This document shows, piece after piece, positions 63,433-64,000 of a stretch of DNA of 64,000 nucleotides; within the stretch, counting starts at the first letter, position 1, and every line of letters begins with the position of its first letter. Origin of the DNA: Bacteroidota bacterium (GTDB lineage: Bacteria; Bacteroidota; Bacteroidia; Chitinophagales; Chitinophagaceae); assembly GCA_030706605.1 (NCBI GenBank), contig JAUZOE010000001.1, positions 272,486 to 336,485 of the forward strand, given 5' to 3'. Position numbers and translations under genes: made by a program. The notes under the pieces were generated by a model. That model searched no databases and was not told the DNA's origin. It was given only the letters and a program-made list of their open reading frames with translations.

Positions 63433-63499
63433 GTAAAAAAAGGAAAGAAAAAGTATAGAAAAGAATAGAAAAAGGATAAAAAAGGATAGAAAAGAGTAG
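63433..63499 (+). repeat. Purine-rich tandem-like tract
   Basis: About 67 bases, almost all A and G on this strand, with imperfect units near GGATAGAAAA repeated at 10-11 base spacing, ending 16 bases before the excisionase-like gene. It may be a regulatory or curved-DNA element. Confidence 0.6.
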
Positions 63500-63515
63500 T
63501 TTTTGATTTTCTAAA

Positions 63516-63866
63516 ATGCCGATTCACCTTCTTTTGCCTCTTAACAAATTAATTAAGAGCGTGCAAATTTTATTAAATGGCATTAATGTCGATGAACTGT
63601 TAGACAAGATTGGTCAGTTAATTGATACGAAGATTGGAGATATCCAACAGCCCACAGGAAAAAACCGGTCCAACTTAATTTCAAGAAAAGAGGTTGCTAA
63701 ACTTCTTCAAATTTCACTTCCAACTTTAAATGATTGGACTAAATCTGGTTTATTAAATTCTTACCGGATTGGAACAAGAGTTTTATACAAACGTGAGGAA
63801 GTAGAACAATCACTAACTCAAAGAAACTTCAACAAGTTTAAAAAAGGAGGTAATCATGACGCATAA
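63516..63866 (+). CDS. Excisionase-like helix-turn-helix protein of a mobile element
   Basis: A 116-residue protein. Residues about 54-100 (LISRKEVAKLLQISLPTLNDW, then SYRIGTRVLYKREEVEQSL) form a MerR/Xis-type winged helix-turn-helix, as in the excisionase family encoded by conjugative and mobilisable elements in this phylum. The N-terminal 50 residues are helical, and the C-terminus is basic. Its location 286 bases after a tRNA gene fits an integrated element. The next gene overlaps its end by 11 bases. Confidence 0.82.
   Translation: MPIHLLLPLNKLIKSVQILLNGINVDELLDKIGQLIDTKIGDIQQPTGKNRSNLISRKEVAKLLQISLPTLNDWTKSGLLNSYRIGTRVLYKREEVEQSLTQRNFNKFKKGGNHDA
63843..63849 (+). promoter_or_regulatory. 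Strong Shine-Dalgarno for the final gene
   Basis: AAGGAGG, six bases before the ATG, inside the end of the excisionase-like gene. Such a strong match is unusual next to the other starts in this window. Confidence 0.75.
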
Positions 63867-64000
63867 AAATGATTACTCTGTGATAGTATATTTTGAAAAT
63901 ACTACTCCTAAAAAATGGCAGTTCGTTCACACGTTAAATAGTTTTTCAAAGTTCTTGGATTCTAAACATCCAACTTGGAAATATTTTAATGTCTATGAAA
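63856..64000 (+). CDS. Hypothetical mobile-element protein (partial, 5' end)
   Basis: The frame starts at an ATG inside the end of the previous gene and runs open to the edge of the window (48 codons), beginning MTHKNDYSVIVYFENTTP and including TWKYFNVYE. No family was recognised from this part. The strong Shine-Dalgarno and 11-base overlap support that it is real and coupled to the excisionase-like gene. Confidence 0.62.
   Translation, partial: MTHKNDYSVIVYFENTTPKKWQFVHTLNSFSKFLDSKHPTWKYFNVYE

Larger units (their letters stand above)
63230..63515. other. Spacer between tRNA-Gln and the excisionase-like gene
   Basis: 286 bases without a gene. It holds a direct repeat just after the tRNA and a purine-rich repeat tract just before the excisionase-like gene. 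The AT-rich middle contains no ORF that I trust. Confidence 0.5.

Overview
The window looks like a chromosomal segment of a low-GC member of the Bacteroidota, most likely a Chitinophagaceae-like organism; that placement is an inference from gene content. The evidence is a SusC/SusD pair, a secreted protein with a gliding-motility-type (type IX sorting) C-terminal domain, bactofilin next to an M23 peptidase, many outer-membrane barrel proteins, almost no Shine-Dalgarno sequences, and repeated TAnnTTTG promoter elements, often with the start codon only a few bases downstream.

Layout. Positions 1-8.5 kb: end of rsmI, two unrecognised membrane genes, an M1-type peptidase, rsmG and a glycosyltransferase, then an M23 peptidase/bactofilin pair and ribBA. 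8.6-16.9 kb: a small DUF2147-like protein, an Fsr-type efflux protein, a vWA/MoxR-like AAA pair, and several poorly characterised envelope proteins. 17-29.2 kb: mazG, a very large NtrY-like histidine kinase, a PolX/PHP protein, a tiny lysine/alanine-rich H1-like protein, rpmA, rplU, plsC, priA and murB. 29.1-32.3 kb: a zinc metallopeptidase gene broken by an in-frame amber codon, an isolated atpA and a DUF3467 gene. 32.5-41.3 kb: a SusC-SusD-lipoprotein operon with its own consensus promoter, and an overlapping pair coding for two outer-membrane proteins, one with a ComEA-like HhH region. 41.3-52.5 kb: folD, queE, a PorE-like OmpA protein, dprA, guaB, a DUF4105 protein, an alpha/beta hydrolase and a PKD/T9SS protein. 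52.6-62.9 kb: an outer-membrane protein, a helical membrane protein behind two tandem palindromic operators, a PBP4-type lipoprotein, a hairpin-rich non-coding stretch before an Rnk/GreA-like gene, sucD, thyA-folA, a methyltransferase and the pntAA-pntAB-pntB operon. 63.1-64 kb: tRNA-Gln followed by a direct repeat, a purine-rich repeat tract, an excisionase-like gene and the start of a further gene with a strong Shine-Dalgarno. This last part looks like the edge of an integrated element.

Most of the window is ordinary housekeeping sequence. I did not find a clear new multi-gene defence or metabolic system. The items most worth following up are the tandem operator in front of the 53.5-55.4 kb cell-wall pair, the hairpin cluster at 55.59-55.85 kb, the amber-interrupted metallopeptidase, the tRNA-Gln element boundary, the ThyA insertion and the PolX homologue that appears to have lost its polymerase active site.
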